Of a DNA stretch of 64,000 nucleotides, positions 7,758 through 18,082 are shown one piece after another (positions within the stretch are counted from its first letter, which is position 1; every line of letters starts with the position of its first letter). The notes beneath the pieces were generated by a model that was not told the DNA's origin, did not search any database, and saw only the letters and a program-made list of their open reading frames with translations. Source of the DNA: Dermatophilus congolensis (GTDB taxonomy: Bacteria > Actinomycetota > Actinomycetes > Actinomycetales > Dermatophilaceae); the NCBI RefSeq assembly GCF_900187045.1, contig NZ_LT906453.1:1302001-1366000 (forward strand), in the 5' to 3' direction. The position numbers and the translations under genes are program-made.

Positions 7758-9914
7758 GTGAGTAACGGACCAAGCAACAAAAAGCCGCCACGCCGCACCC
7801 CTCGCCCCACCGCGCCCCAGGGCAAACGCAAACACCCGCATCGCCCAGCAAACCCCAACCAGAACCGAAAAAACCAAACAAAGAAACCCAGCGCGCCCCC
7901 GAGCCCCATTAAACCTACCGTGCCCTCACCAGCGGGCCCGGATACACCCCAAAACACCAATCCAGCACGTCCTCCACAAGGCCCAGGCGAAACAACAAAA
8001 GCTACTAAAAAACGCGCAGCTGGTGACCCCAGACGCCGCAGCAGAGCCATGTTCATTGCTCTGCTCTTTATCTTCACTGTTTTCGCTGCCCAACTAGTGC
8101 GACTCCAAGCCATCGACGCTGAGACCATTGCTCAACAAGCCCAAAGGCTCCGTTCTCGCCCCACCCCAATCCCTGCCAAACGCGGCACGATCCAAGACCG
8201 CTACGGAGCACCCCTAGCTGAGTCCAGCGAACGCTTCGACGTCGTCGTCGACCAAGTTGCCGTAGCCGAATACACCAAAAAAGATCCCAACACGAAAAAA
8301 AGCACCAAAGTTGGTGCTGCAGGTGCAGCAGCGGACCTAGCCCCCATCCTCGGCATCGACGAAAAACAACTCGCCACCAGCATGACCGGACGAAAACCAT
8401 GGGTCCCCATCGCCCGATCCGTGGTTCCCACTACCTGGCTCAAAGTCCAAGGCCTGAAAATCCCCGGCGTCACTAACGAACTTGTTCCCATCCGTTATTA
8501 CCCCGGTGGAGAGCCCGCAGCCGCCACCGTCGGATGGGTTGGATCTGATGGCACTGCCAAAGGCAACACCGGTGGTGGACTCGAATACCTCTACAACCAA
8601 GCCCTCACCGGTCGCCCAGGAAAAATCGTTCGCGAATACTCTCTCGATAACCGCGTCATACCCATGGGCAACTCAAAAATCACCCCGGCCGTACCCGGCG
8701 AAGTCATTCGAACCACCATTGATAACGACCTCAACTGGTTTGCCCATGACGCCATCGCCAAACAAGTACAAGACCTCGGTGCCGAAGCCGGAGTCATCGT
8801 CATCATGGATAAACAAGGACGACTACTCGCCGTCACCCAAGCACCCTCCTTCGACCCAGCAGACCGCGGTCGCAACAACTCAGACTTCTCCAACATGGCT
8901 TTCCAAGGCGCCTTCGAACCCGGGTCAGTCACCAAAATCATCACTGCCGGAGCAGCTCTCGACCTTGGTCTCACCACTCCCACCACCCAGTGGGAAATCC
9001 CCAACCGCTACACCGTCGACGGCCAAGAATTCCGTGACTCACACGACCATCCCACCGAACACCTCACCACAGCAGGTGTTCTCGCTAAATCCAGCAACAT
9101 CGGCACCGTCAAACTCGCTCAGCTCTACCCACGAGAAAAGCTCGCCGAATATATGCAACGTTTCGGACTAGGCGAACGCACTGCTGTCGGATTCCCGGGC
9201 GAATCTGCCGGCTATCTCGGGGATCCCAGCACCTGGGACGGACGAAGCCGCTACACCATTTCTTTCGGTCAAGCCTTCACCGCTACTCCAGTGCAAGTCA
9301 CCGGAATCATGCAAACTATCGCTAACAAGGGAGTCCATATTCCCCCCTCCCTCATCGCTGGCCGCACTGATGTCGAAGGTCAATACCACCCCCAACCACT
9401 GCCACAACAGACTCAAGCAGTCTCTAAAGAGACCGCCAGCCAGCTTGCTTCCATGCTCCAATCCGTCGTTTCTAACGAAGGAACCGCGCTACAAGCGGCT
9501 GTCCCGGGCTTCAACATCGCAGGAAAAACTGGAACCTCTAACCGCTACACAGGTAAAGGAGGATACGTCTCCTCATTTGTCGGCTACGCACCCGCCGACG
9601 ATCCGCAATTCGTCATGGGTGTTTTTCTCGTCAACCCGAAAAAAGACATCTACGGCGGTTCCACCTCAGGCCCAGTGTTCTCCTCAGTCATGTCACATGC
9701 CCTTCAGAAATACGGAATCGCTCCCAGCGGCGCCAAAATTGCTGAATTCCCACTTACCTTCGACCCCTCCCAGGCGACTCCTACCCCACAAAGCGCACCC
9801 GCCGGCGATAACAAACCTCAAGCCGTGACGCCCAACACCCCCGAAACAAAAACTGGACTCCAACCACCTGCCGTATCACCTACGGACAACACCTCCGCGG
9901 CCAGACGCAGGTAG
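7758..9914 (+). CDS. ftsI: Class B penicillin-binding protein, septal transpeptidase FtsI
   Basis: A 718-residue transpeptidase that cross-links septal peptidoglycan. The cytoplasmic N-terminus of about 95 residues is Pro/Lys/Arg-rich, followed by one membrane anchor (MFIALLFIFTVFAAQLVRL region), the PBP dimer domain (RGTIQDRYGAPLAES) and the transpeptidase domain with Ser390 in SVTK, Ser445-Ser-Asn447 (SxN) and Lys590-Thr-Gly (KTG). I see no PASTA domains; the C-terminus is a Pro/Thr-rich tail. The GTG at 7758 follows GAGG and lies nine bases after the ftsL stop. It partners with FtsW downstream in the same operon. Confidence 0.96.
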   Translation: MSNGPSNKKPPRRTPRPTAPQGKRKHPHRPANPNQNRKNQTKKPSAPPSPIKPTVPSPAGPDTPQNTNPARPPQGPGETTKATKKRAAGDPRRRSRAMFIALLFIFTVFAAQLVRLQAIDAETIAQQAQRLRSRPTPIPAKRGTIQDRYGAPLAESSERFDVVVDQVAVAEYTKKDPNTKKSTKVGAAGAAADLAPILGIDEKQLATSMTGRKPWVPIARSVVPTTWLKVQGLKIPGVTNELVPIRYYPGGEPAAATVGWVGSDGTAKGNTGGGLEYLYNQALTGRPGKIVREYSLDNRVIPMGNSKITPAVPGEVIRTTIDNDLNWFAHDAIAKQVQDLGAEAGVIVIMDKQGRLLAVTQAPSFDPADRGRNNSDFSNMAFQGAFEPGSVTKIITAGAALDLGLTTPTTQWEIPNRYTVDGQEFRDSHDHPTEHLTTAGVLAKSSNIGTVKLAQLYPREKLAEYMQRFGLGERTAVGFPGESAGYLGDPSTWDGRSRYTISFGQAFTATPVQVTGIMQTIANKGVHIPPSLIAGRTDVEGQYHPQPLPQQTQAVSKETASQLASMLQSVVSNEGTALQAAVPGFNIAGKTGTSNRYTGKGGYVSSFVGYAPADDPQFVMGVFLVNPKKDIYGGSTSGPVFSSVMSHALQKYGIAPSGAKIAEFPLTFDPSQATPTPQSAPAGDNKPQAVTPNTPETKTGLQPPAVSPTDNTSAARRR

Positions 9915-9924
9915 TGTCCTGCAC

Positions 9925-11583
9925 GTGGTGATCACAGTGAACCGGCCAGAACACGTATCAGGCACATCGATCGCGCAGATCGTCGACCTCATCCGGGGCA
10001 CCGGCGTCGACGTCAAATTACGCGGTGCAATAACCGAAACCGACAAACTCCTTACCGGAGCCACCCTTGACAGCCGCGAAGTGCAGCCCGGAGACCTCTA
10101 CGCTGCGCTTCCTGGAGCCAACGTGCATGGTGCCCAGTTCGCACAGAAAGCAGTGGAATCGGGTGCTCAAGCAATCCTTACCGACCCCCACGGTGCCGAA
10201 CTAAGTACTAACTGCAACAGCACGCTCATTGTGGTTCCGGATCCACGAGCCGTTCTAGGTGCAGTATCAGCAGCTATTTATAACAACCCCACTGCTCAGC
10301 TAGGCATGGTCGGCATCACCGGGACTAACGGCAAAACCACTACTGCCTACCTTGTCGAATCTGCATGGAGGGCGCTCGGCCGCACCACCGGACTCATCGG
10401 AACCATCGAAACCCGCATTGCAGGTAGCGTCCTGCGCAGCTCACACACCACACCTGAATCCCCCAAGCTCCAGGGTGTACTGGCACTCATGCGAGAGCAC
10501 GAAGTCAGTCACTGCGTGATGGAAGTAAGCAGCCATGCCCTGTCACTGCACCGCGCTGACGCTATCCGCTTCGACACCGCAGTTTTCACGAACCTCTCTC
10601 AAGATCACCTCGACTTCCACGAGTCCATGGAGGACTACTTCCAAGCCAAAGCCACCCTCTTTACCCCTGAACACGCTACGACGGGAGTCATCTGCATCGA
10701 TGACACTTGGGGACGTCGTCTCGCCCAGCAATCGACCATCCCCACCATCACACTTGCCACCCCGTCTTTTAGCGACAGCACCTGCGCGACAACTGACCAA
10801 ACATCACCAACTGCTGAAGACACGCCAACCCCGGACTGGCGCCTAGTCACCACTGGCGACAAAGCAGATACCGCATTCGAACTTGTCCGTGAAGGTACTC
10901 ACACCGGCCCAGGAAGACTTCGGCTCAACAGTGCGCTGCCTGGCGAGCACAACCGCATCAACACAGCACTTGCCGCACTTGTCTTGCTCGCTTCAGGGCT
11001 CCCCGTCAACGAGATCGAACGAGCCATGGGAGCCCGACCTCGTGTTCCCGGACGTATGGAGATCGTCCCTCTTCACACATCGACACTAGGCAGTGCAGAC
11101 AATGCACTCACCCCAGAGGCCTACGTCGACTTCGCACATACGCCCGACGCCATTACTGCCACTCTCACTGCCCTGCGCGCTCGAGCTGACCAGCGGGGAG
11201 GCAACCTCGTCGCAGTTATTGGGGCAGGTGGCGACCGCGATGCGGGAAAACGCCCGCTTATGGGAGCCGCTGCAGCAGCTCTGGCTGATGTTGTTGTCGT
11301 CACCGACGACAATCCACGTTGCGAAGACCCAGCTATCATCCGAGCTGCCGTCACCGCGGGCGCTCATAGCGCTTCGCAAACCACTGTGCTGGAACAAGCA
11401 GGTCGCGCAGAAGGAATCGCAGCTGCAATCAGGCACCTCGAACCTCAAGACATCCTTGCAGTGCTTGGCAAGGGCCACGAAAGCACCCAAACAATCGGGA
11501 CGGAAACCATTCCTTTCGATGACCGCGAAGCCATTGCGGCAGCGTGGGCCTCACATCTGGGATCGGATCAGGAGGATCGATGA
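9925..11583 (+). CDS. murE: UDP-MurNAc-L-Ala-D-Glu:meso-DAP ligase MurE
   Basis: MurE adds the third residue to the peptidoglycan stem peptide with ATP. The ATP loop is [14 protein letters not shown]; the carbamylated Lys region (YFQAKATLF) and central domain are present. The DNPR motif at residues 462-465 is the one associated with meso-diaminopimelate ligases, so a meso-DAP wall is predicted. At 552 residues it is slightly long, partly from a Thr/Ser-rich insertion at about residues 275-300. GTG 9925 is used; GTG 9928 or 9937 are possible. The stop overlaps the murF ATG. It is the last gene of the C-rich block. Confidence 0.96.
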   Translation: MVITVNRPEHVSGTSIAQIVDLIRGTGVDVKLRGAITETDKLLTGATLDSREVQPGDLYAALPGANVHGAQFAQKAVESGAQAILTDPHGAELSTNCNSTLIVVPDPRAVLGAVSAAIYNNPTAQLGMVGITGTNGKTTTAYLVESAWRALGRTTGLIGTIETRIAGSVLRSSHTTPESPKLQGVLALMREHEVSHCVMEVSSHALSLHRADAIRFDTAVFTNLSQDHLDFHESMEDYFQAKATLFTPEHATTGVICIDDTWGRRLAQQSTIPTITLATPSFSDSTCATTDQTSPTAEDTPTPDWRLVTTGDKADTAFELVREGTHTGPGRLRLNSALPGEHNRINTALAALVLLASGLPVNEIERAMGARPRVPGRMEIVPLHTSTLGSADNALTPEAYVDFAHTPDAITATLTALRARADQRGGNLVAVIGAGGDRDAGKRPLMGAAAAALADVVVVTDDNPRCEDPAIIRAAVTAGAHSASQTTVLEQAGRAEGIAAAIRHLEPQDILAVLGKGHESTQTIGTETIPFDDREAIAAAWASHLGSDQEDR

Positions 11584-13010
11584 TTCCACTTACTTTAGGC
11601 AAGATCGCTTGTATCACTTCAGGACGTCTGAGCTCTCCTGAAGCAGCTGACATCCTCGTGAAGGGGTCGGTAGTCACCGATTCGCGCGCTGCTGAGGAAG
11701 GTTCGCTTTACATTGCTCGAATTGGTGAGCACGCAGACGGACATGCCTACGCAGCTTCTGCTGCAGACAACGGTGCTGTGGCTGCTCTAGTCACCACGCC
11801 TATCGAGGATCTTCCCTACGTTCAGGTTGACGATGTCCAGGATGCATTTGCTGCGCTGGCCTCTTTTCTCATCGAAACACAAGAGGCAGCAGGTGAACTC
11901 ACCGTAATCGGCGTCACCGGATCAAGTGGAAAAACCACAACGAAAGATCTCATTGCGCATGTCCTGAACTTCCAAGCAAACACAGTCGCCAACGTCGGTT
12001 CTTTAAATTCTGAAGTCGGTGTTCCGTTGACTGTGTGTCGGATTACACCGCAAACCCGATACCTTGTGCTCGAAATGGGAGCTCGCGGTATTGGCCATGT
12101 CAACTACCTCACTACCATGACGCACCCGAGCGTGGGCGTTGTCCTTAATGTGGGAAGCGCGCACATTGGTGAATTTGGATCGCGTGAAGCAATTGCGCGC
12201 GCAAAATCTGAACTGCCTATGTCTTTGCCTAAGGGCGGGCTTGCCGTTCTGAATGCCGATGACGAGCTCGTCAGTACGATGTCAGTAGCTGACGAAGCCA
12301 GCACTGTTCGTTTTGGCACAAGTGAAGGCAGTGATATCCGCGCATCACATATCGTCGTCGGTGAGGACGGGTGCCCATCCTTCACACTGACTATCGATGA
12401 GGAGTCCATCCACGTCGACTTAGGTCTCATGGGTGACCATCAAGTTTGGAATGCTCTCGCTGCTGCTGCTGTTGCTACGTGGGCCGGGATGAACTTGAGC
12501 GAACTGAAGACAGCCTTGGAAACAGCTCGTCCAGCAAGCCGGTATCGCATGGAGCGTCATGATCGGCCCGATGGCACCACCGTGATCAATGATGCTTACA
12601 ACGCCAACCCTGAGTCCATGTCTTCGGCCATCCGAACCCTTTCGGTGATGGCGGGACAAGGTGAAACGCGCCGCCGCACATATGCCGTTTTGGGTGCAAT
12701 GTTCGAGCTTGGCGATGAAGAAGAAGCTGAGCATCGAGCGGTCGGCCAATTGGCGGCTCGTTTGGGGATTGATGAAATCGTGGCGGTGGGTGAAAGCCCT
12801 GGCGTCGAGGCTTATGTTGATGGTGCCAATAGCGAGATTCTGCCTGGTTCGCCGAATTTGCATGTTCAGCACGTCGCTACTGTGGAAGCGGCACTTGAGA
12901 AACTCGAGAGCATGCTCCATGACGGAGATTTAGTTCTCGTCAAGTCATCCCATGGCGCAGGTTTGTGGCGCCTTGGTGAGGATTTGGTGCGAGGGGGAGG
13001 AAACGCGTGA
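11580..13010 (+). CDS. murF: UDP-MurNAc-tripeptide:D-Ala-D-Ala ligase MurF
   Basis: A 476-residue Mur ligase that adds the D-Ala-D-Ala dipeptide to the UDP-MurNAc tripeptide. The ATP loop is [15 protein letters not shown], followed by [15 protein letters not shown], typical of MurF, and [12 protein letters not shown], the signature of the C-terminal domain. ATG 11580 overlaps the murE stop and is preceded by GGAGG. The stop overlaps mraY as GTGA. Base composition changes through this gene from balanced to G-rich. Confidence 0.96.
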   Translation: MIPLTLGKIACITSGRLSSPEAADILVKGSVVTDSRAAEEGSLYIARIGEHADGHAYAASAADNGAVAALVTTPIEDLPYVQVDDVQDAFAALASFLIETQEAAGELTVIGVTGSSGKTTTKDLIAHVLNFQANTVANVGSLNSEVGVPLTVCRITPQTRYLVLEMGARGIGHVNYLTTMTHPSVGVVLNVGSAHIGEFGSREAIARAKSELPMSLPKGGLAVLNADDELVSTMSVADEASTVRFGTSEGSDIRASHIVVGEDGCPSFTLTIDEESIHVDLGLMGDHQVWNALAAAAVATWAGMNLSELKTALETARPASRYRMERHDRPDGTTVINDAYNANPESMSSAIRTLSVMAGQGETRRRTYAVLGAMFELGDEEEAEHRAVGQLAARLGIDEIVAVGESPGVEAYVDGANSEILPGSPNLHVQHVATVEAALEKLESMLHDGDLVLVKSSHGAGLWRLGEDLVRGGGNA

Positions 13011-14101
13011 GACTCATCATTGTTGCAGCCGGGACAGCACTCCTGGTTGCGTTGTTTGCCACCCCGTGGTTCATCAAATTCTTAGTGAAAAAGCATTACG
13101 GCCAGTTCATTCGAGATGATGGCCCTACAAGTCACCACACCAAGCGCGGAACGCCCACGATGGGTGGTGTGGTCATTATTGTGGCTACTGTTCTTGGATA
13201 TTTAATTGCCCATATTGTCACGATGCATCCGGTTTCTTCCAGTGGGTTAGCAGTTTTGTTTCTCGTCGTTGGCATGGGGACAGTTGGCTTTCTTGATGAC
13301 TACATTAAAATCAGTAAGGCGCGAAGTCTTGGTTTACGAGCATGGCAAAAACTCGTAGGTCAAACTTTGGTTGCCTCTGTTTTTGGTGCAGTCGTCATCA
13401 TGTTTCCGAATGCAAATGGTATAACTCCCGGATCGACAGCCATATCTTTTGTTCGTGATACCGAATTCGACTTTCGTGAGTTGGGTGTCGGTGCCGCGAT
13501 CGGCATCGTGCTTTACCTCATATGGGTGAACTTGATGGTTGCGGGAACCACAAATGCGGTGAACCTCACCGATGGTCTCGATGGGTTAGCTACGGGGGCT
13601 ACAGCAGCAGTAGCCGCTTCTTACCTGCTCATCGGGCTGTGGCAGTTCAATCAGAACTGTTGGATGCCCGCACCATCGCCTAAGTGTTACCCCACTCCTG
13701 ATCCGCTTGATCTAGCGATTGTTGCTGCTGCGCTACTGGGTGCCTGTGTTGGTTTCTTGTGGTGGAACGCTTCTCCAGCTCGGATCTTTATGGGTGACAC
13801 GGGATCACTGGCTCTTGGTGGTGCTGTTGTGGGGCTTGCCATTACCTCACGTACACAGTTGTTGTCGGTCATTCTTTGTGGCCTGTTTGTGATTATCACT
13901 ATGTCAGTGATTGTCCAAGTTGCTTCTTTCAAGCTTCGTAAGAAGCGTGTTTTCCGCATGGCGCCTTTGCAGCACCATTTTGAGCTTTTGGGATGGGCTG
14001 AGGTAACTATCGTCATTCGGTTCTGGATTATTGCTTGCTTGTTCTGCGGTTTGGGTGTGGCTGCTTTCTACGCAGAATGGATGACCGGAGGGACGGTGTG
14101 A
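13007..14101 (+). CDS. mraY: Phospho-MurNAc-pentapeptide translocase MraY
   Basis: MraY moves phospho-MurNAc-pentapeptide from UDP to undecaprenyl phosphate, giving lipid I at the inner membrane. The 364-residue, roughly ten-segment membrane protein shows [18 protein letters not shown], the acidic GFLDDYIKI loop, [13 protein letters not shown] and the catalytic-loop [12 protein letters not shown], ending with [11 protein letters not shown], all diagnostic. GTG 13007 overlaps the murF stop, and its own stop overlaps murD as GTGA. Confidence 0.97.
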   Translation: MRLIIVAAGTALLVALFATPWFIKFLVKKHYGQFIRDDGPTSHHTKRGTPTMGGVVIIVATVLGYLIAHIVTMHPVSSSGLAVLFLVVGMGTVGFLDDYIKISKARSLGLRAWQKLVGQTLVASVFGAVVIMFPNANGITPGSTAISFVRDTEFDFRELGVGAAIGIVLYLIWVNLMVAGTTNAVNLTDGLDGLATGATAAVAASYLLIGLWQFNQNCWMPAPSPKCYPTPDPLDLAIVAAALLGACVGFLWWNASPARIFMGDTGSLALGGAVVGLAITSRTQLLSVILCGLFVIITMSVIVQVASFKLRKKRVFRMAPLQHHFELLGWAEVTIVIRFWIIACLFCGLGVAAFYAEWMTGGTV

Positions 14102-15708
14102 GCGTGACAGAAGGTATGAGCGGTTCATCGATCGAGAAAACAGTCCACGTGTGTGAAAGCGACGACTTTGTCACCACTTCGGTGGTGGGACTGGACCCTC
14201 GTCCGGGCCTTACTCACCGCGATGCGAATTGGGCTGGGCTGCGAGTACTCGTTGCGGGGCTAGGGCTCAGTGGATTTGCTGCCGCAGATGCGCTACTGGA
14301 GCGAGGAGCTCGTGTAACGGTGGTCGATGGTGCGCAGGCTCCTGCGGAGAGCGTTTTGGCTGAGAAAGCCAAAATTTTGCAAATCTTAGGTGCTGTAACC
14401 CTGTTGGGCCAGGAGGGTCAGGCCGCGATTGAGTCACCGGAAACAGTCTCTGAGATTGATTTGGTTGTCACCTCGCCCGGGTGGCGTCCGGATAATTCCC
14501 TCCTTGTTCATGCTGCCCAGGCAGGTGTGCCGATTTGGGGAGAAGTGGAGCTGGCTTGGCGTATGCGGCCAGCAGAGAACCCTGCGCCATGGTTGTGCAT
14601 CACTGGAACCAATGGAAAAACCACGGCTGTCACAATGGCTGCTTCTATTCTCTCTGCCGCGGGATTGAGGTCAGTCGCGGCGGGGAACGTGGGAACGCCT
14701 CTCCTTGAGGCGGTTTTGCATCCAGATCCGTATCAAGTTCTAGCGGTGGAGCTATCGAGTTTCCAGCTGCATTGGCAGCGTTCGATTTCTCCCGCTGCAT
14801 CGGTTTGTTTGAACGTTGCACCTGATCATGTCGATTGGCACGGGTCGATGGAGGCCTATGCGGCAGATAAGGGAAGAATTTACGAAAACACGCAGATCGC
14901 GTGCATTTACAACGGGTCGGACCCTGTCACAGAGCAGCTCGTTCGAGATGCGGATGTTATCGAGGGATGCCGAGCTGTGGGGTTCACCCTGGGGATGCCT
15001 GGGCTATCGATGTTGGGGGTAGTCGAGGATGTGTTGGCTGATCGAGCTTTTGTCGAGGATCGAGCTAATTCGGCAGCTGAAATCGGAACTTTGACTGATT
15101 TGTCGCGGGGGTCGCTGCCTCCAGCGCCACATTTTGTTGCTAACGCATTAGCTGCAGCAGCCTTGACTCGGGCGATTGGTGTTCCTGCTCCAGTTGTGCA
15201 GGCTGGTCTGCGCAACTATGAAGTAGAGAAGCATCGCATTGCGGAGGTTGCGGTTGTTGATGGAGTTACGTTCATTGATGACAGTAAGGCAACAAATCCG
15301 CATGCGGCTGCTGCCTCTTTGGGGTCTTTTGCGAGTGTGGTGTGGGTTGCAGGTGGGCTGCTTAAAGGCGCTGACGTCGATGAGCTGGTGCGGACCAGAG
15401 CTGATCGGTTGCGAGGCGTGGTTTTGCTGGGGCGTGACCGAGCAATTTTGGCGGATGCGTTGGAACGCTATGCGCCTTCTGTTCCCGTGATTGATGTGGG
15501 TGACGAGGCGCCTCCGGAAGGTTCGGAGCTGATTATGGATCGCATTGTTCGTGAAGCTTCGGCTCTAGCACAGCAAGGTGATGTTGTTTTGTTGGCGCCT
15601 GCGGCGGCATCAATGGATATGTTCCTTAATTACGGTGCTCGCGGGGATGCTTTTGCTGAGGCTGTTAGACGTTTCGCTGGTGATACGTGTGCCGGGGAGT
15701 CTGAGTAG
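14098..15708 (+). CDS. murD: UDP-MurNAc-L-alanine:D-glutamate ligase MurD
   Basis: MurD adds D-glutamate to UDP-MurNAc-L-Ala using ATP. The 536-residue protein has the N-terminal Rossmann motif [17 protein letters not shown], the ATP loop [15 protein letters not shown], and the C-terminal [27 protein letters not shown] region given here by its core FIDDSKATN. About 45 residues precede the Rossmann strand, more than in typical MurD; GTG 14098 is chosen because it overlaps the mraY stop (GTGA), but a later start is possible. Transcribed with ftsW two bases downstream. Confidence 0.94.
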   Translation: MSVTEGMSGSSIEKTVHVCESDDFVTTSVVGLDPRPGLTHRDANWAGLRVLVAGLGLSGFAAADALLERGARVTVVDGAQAPAESVLAEKAKILQILGAVTLLGQEGQAAIESPETVSEIDLVVTSPGWRPDNSLLVHAAQAGVPIWGEVELAWRMRPAENPAPWLCITGTNGKTTAVTMAASILSAAGLRSVAAGNVGTPLLEAVLHPDPYQVLAVELSSFQLHWQRSISPAASVCLNVAPDHVDWHGSMEAYAADKGRIYENTQIACIYNGSDPVTEQLVRDADVIEGCRAVGFTLGMPGLSMLGVVEDVLADRAFVEDRANSAAEIGTLTDLSRGSLPPAPHFVANALAAAALTRAIGVPAPVVQAGLRNYEVEKHRIAEVAVVDGVTFIDDSKATNPHAAAASLGSFASVVWVAGGLLKGADVDELVRTRADRLRGVVLLGRDRAILADALERYAPSVPVIDVGDEAPPEGSELIMDRIVREASALAQQGDVVLLAPAAASMDMFLNYGARGDAFAEAVRRFAGDTCAGESE

Positions 15709-15710
15709 CC

Positions 15711-16961
15711 ATGAGTAAACAGCTGCGTGACCGGGAACGAGTCATCGGTGAGCGAGAGCGTGAGAGGCCGTCGTTGTGGGATCGGCTGGAATCTCCGTTG
15801 TCGACGTATTACTTGTTGCTCACGGCGACTGGCATGCTTCTCATCATCGGTTTGGTGATGGTTTTGTCAGCAAGTTCTGTTACGCAGCTGAATAACAATA
15901 AGTCTCCTTTTAATCTTTTTTTCCGCCAAGGTATTTTCGCTGTGGTGGGAGTAGGGGCAGCGTGTGTGACGGCACGATTGCCTGTGCGCTTTTGGAAGCG
16001 TATTGGGTTACCCCTTCTTTTTGTTTCTGTTTGTTTGCAGATGCTGGTCTTTACGCCATTGGGGCATACGGTAAACGGGAACCGGAACTGGGTTAGTATT
16101 GCTGGAGTTCAGCTGCAGCCCTCTGAAATCGGCAAAGTTGCCCTCATTCTGTTTTCTGCTGCAGTTTTGGCGAAAAAGAAAAAGCTGTTGGGGGACTGGC
16201 GTCATGTGGTTATTCCAGTTTTTATGCCGGCTGCTTTTGTTGTAGTTGGCTTAGTGTTGCTTGGTCGTGATTTGGGCACGGCGCTAGTTCTATTTGCTGT
16301 ACTAGGTGGAATTCTCTGGGTTCTTGGTATCTCATGGAAATTTTTTGCGATTTCGGCAGGAGTTGGTGCTGTCGGAGTTCTGGCTTTGGTGGTTGGCTCA
16401 AGTAACCGAACTGAACGTATTAATGCTTGGCTGAGTTGCACGAACGTTTTGCAGTGCTGGCAGTCGAGACACGGGCAGTTTGCGCTGGCTGACGGAGGTT
16501 TGTCGGGTGTTGGGTTGGGTGGCTCTCGGGAGAAGTGGTTGTGGCTGCCAGAGCCGCATAATGATTTTATTTTCGCGATTGTAGGGGAAGAGCTAGGTAT
16601 TGCTGGCACATTAATGATCCTTCTCCTTTTTGGTGCTTTGGCGTTGGGTTGTTATCGCTTGATCCGGCACAGCGATGACATGTTTGTTCGTTTGGTGACA
16701 GCTGGTGTTATGAGCTGGATTCTAGTGCAGGCTGTCATCAATATTGGTTCCGTAATTGGATTATTGCCGATTATTGGTGTTCCTCTTCCTTTAGTGAGTT
16801 ATGGCGGTTCTGCCTTGGTCACTACTTTGGGCGCGTTGGGGATTCTCATTTCTTTTGCAAGAAATGAGCCGGCCGCTCGTCGGGCATTGCAGGCACGTCC
16901 TCGCGTGCTTATTCGTACTCTTGCGGCTGTTCCGCGCAGACATGGAGGTCCTCGTCGATGA
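15711..16961 (+). CDS. ftsW: SEDS peptidoglycan polymerase FtsW
   Basis: FtsW polymerises lipid II into glycan strands at the septum together with FtsI. The 416-residue protein has a basic cytoplasmic N-terminus, about ten membrane segments and the SEDS blocks NGNRNWVSI, QPSEIGKVALI, LGRDLGTALV, WLPEPHNDFIFAIVGEELG and PLPLVSYGGSALV. It starts two bases after murD and its stop overlaps the murG ATG, so it is part of the same message. Confidence 0.96.
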   Translation: MSKQLRDRERVIGERERERPSLWDRLESPLSTYYLLLTATGMLLIIGLVMVLSASSVTQLNNNKSPFNLFFRQGIFAVVGVGAACVTARLPVRFWKRIGLPLLFVSVCLQMLVFTPLGHTVNGNRNWVSIAGVQLQPSEIGKVALILFSAAVLAKKKKLLGDWRHVVIPVFMPAAFVVVGLVLLGRDLGTALVLFAVLGGILWVLGISWKFFAISAGVGAVGVLALVVGSSNRTERINAWLSCTNVLQCWQSRHGQFALADGGLSGVGLGGSREKWLWLPEPHNDFIFAIVGEELGIAGTLMILLLFGALALGCYRLIRHSDDMFVRLVTAGVMSWILVQAVINIGSVIGLLPIIGVPLPLVSYGGSALVTTLGALGILISFARNEPAARRALQARPRVLIRTLAAVPRRHGGPRR

Positions 16962-18082
16962 ATATGGGTAGTGAGTCAGTAAAGATGCCAGCTTCGGTTC
17001 TTTTAGCTGGGGGCGGCTCGGCGGGACATGTGTCTCCTCTGTTAGCGACGGCGGATGCGTTGCGGAGACGTGACCCACATGTGCGAATTACGGCTTTGGG
17101 TACGCGTGAAGGGTTGGAGGCGCGTTTAGTTCCGGCGCGTGGCTATGATTTGGCTTTTGTTCCCAAGGTTGCTTTTCCGCGGCGACCTAATCGCGCGGCC
17201 TTGAAATTTCCAGGGAAGCTGGTGGAGGAAATTCGTGCCGCAGATCGGGCAATCCTTGATGCGGAGGCTGAGGTTGTGGTGGGGTTCGGTGGCTACGTGT
17301 CCACCCCTGCATACTTGGCGGCTAAACGCCGGGGCGTACCGATTGTTGTTCACGAGGGTAATGCGCGGCCAGGGCTAGCAAATAAAGCTGGTTCGCGGAT
17401 GACGGAGTTCGTGGCGACTACGTTCAGTTCAACGAGTCTTCCAAATGCTCGGTGTATCGGAATGCCAATGCGGGCGGAAATTACACGGTTGGATCGTGCT
17501 GCGTTGCGGAATGAGGCTTTGGCTCATTTTGGCTTGCGCGGGGATGCACCGGTGCTTTTGGTGACGGGTGGGTCATTGGGGGCCAAGCGGTTGAATGATG
17601 CTTTCTCTGCTTCTGTGCGGGATCTGCAGGAGGCGGGGGTACAGGTGTTGCATTTGGCTGGTGGCGGTAAGGGGTTTGAGCCTGATCTGCGTGTGGATGG
17701 GCCAGCTTATCGGGTTCTTGAGTATGCAGATCGTATCGAGCTGGCTTATGCGGCAGCGGATCTGGTTGTTTGCCGTTCGGGTGCGAATACGGTGTGTGAG
17801 TTGACGGCGGTGGGGCTTCCTGCCATTTTCGTTCCTTTGCCGATTGGGAATGGGGAGCAAAGAATCAACGCTGATGACGTGGTCGCCGTTGGTGGGGCTT
17901 TGCTGGTTGATGATGCGCAAGTCTGTCGTGAATGGGTTACCGGGACAGTTATTCCTTTGATGCGTGACCGTGAGCGGCTCTCTTCGATGGCTGATGCGTC
18001 GGCGCGTGTGGGGGTCCGCACGGCTGATGATCAGCTGGTGGACATGATTATTGCTGCTGGAGCGAAGGGTGCTGTTCGATGA
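16958..18082 (+). CDS. murG: MurG N-acetylglucosaminyltransferase
   Basis: MurG adds GlcNAc from UDP-GlcNAc to lipid I to give lipid II on the cytoplasmic side of the membrane. The 374-residue GT28 protein shows LAGGGSAGHVSPLLA, GFGGYVSTPAYLAA, HEGNARPGLANK, LVTGGSLGAKRLN and the UDP-GlcNAc pocket CRSGANTVCELTAVGLPAIFVPLP region. ATG 16958 overlaps the ftsW stop and the murG stop overlaps murC (ATGA). Confidence 0.97.
   Translation: MNMGSESVKMPASVLLAGGGSAGHVSPLLATADALRRRDPHVRITALGTREGLEARLVPARGYDLAFVPKVAFPRRPNRAALKFPGKLVEEIRAADRAILDAEAEVVVGFGGYVSTPAYLAAKRRGVPIVVHEGNARPGLANKAGSRMTEFVATTFSSTSLPNARCIGMPMRAEITRLDRAALRNEALAHFGLRGDAPVLLVTGGSLGAKRLNDAFSASVRDLQEAGVQVLHLAGGGKGFEPDLRVDGPAYRVLEYADRIELAYAAADLVVCRSGANTVCELTAVGLPAIFVPLPIGNGEQRINADDVVAVGGALLVDDAQVCREWVTGTVIPLMRDRERLSSMADASARVGVRTADDQLVDMIIAAGAKGAVR

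Noticed and set aside
7498-8128. Long open frames on the minus strand opposite ftsL and ftsI (127 and 190 residues)
   Set aside because: They arise from the Pro-rich, C-rich coding strand; their translations are low-complexity Gly/Val/Trp/Cys with no recognisable domain.
8482-9828. Long plus-strand frames in another frame of ftsI (229 and 152 residues)
   Set aside because: Ser/Pro/Thr-rich shadow translations of an unmistakable PBP gene.
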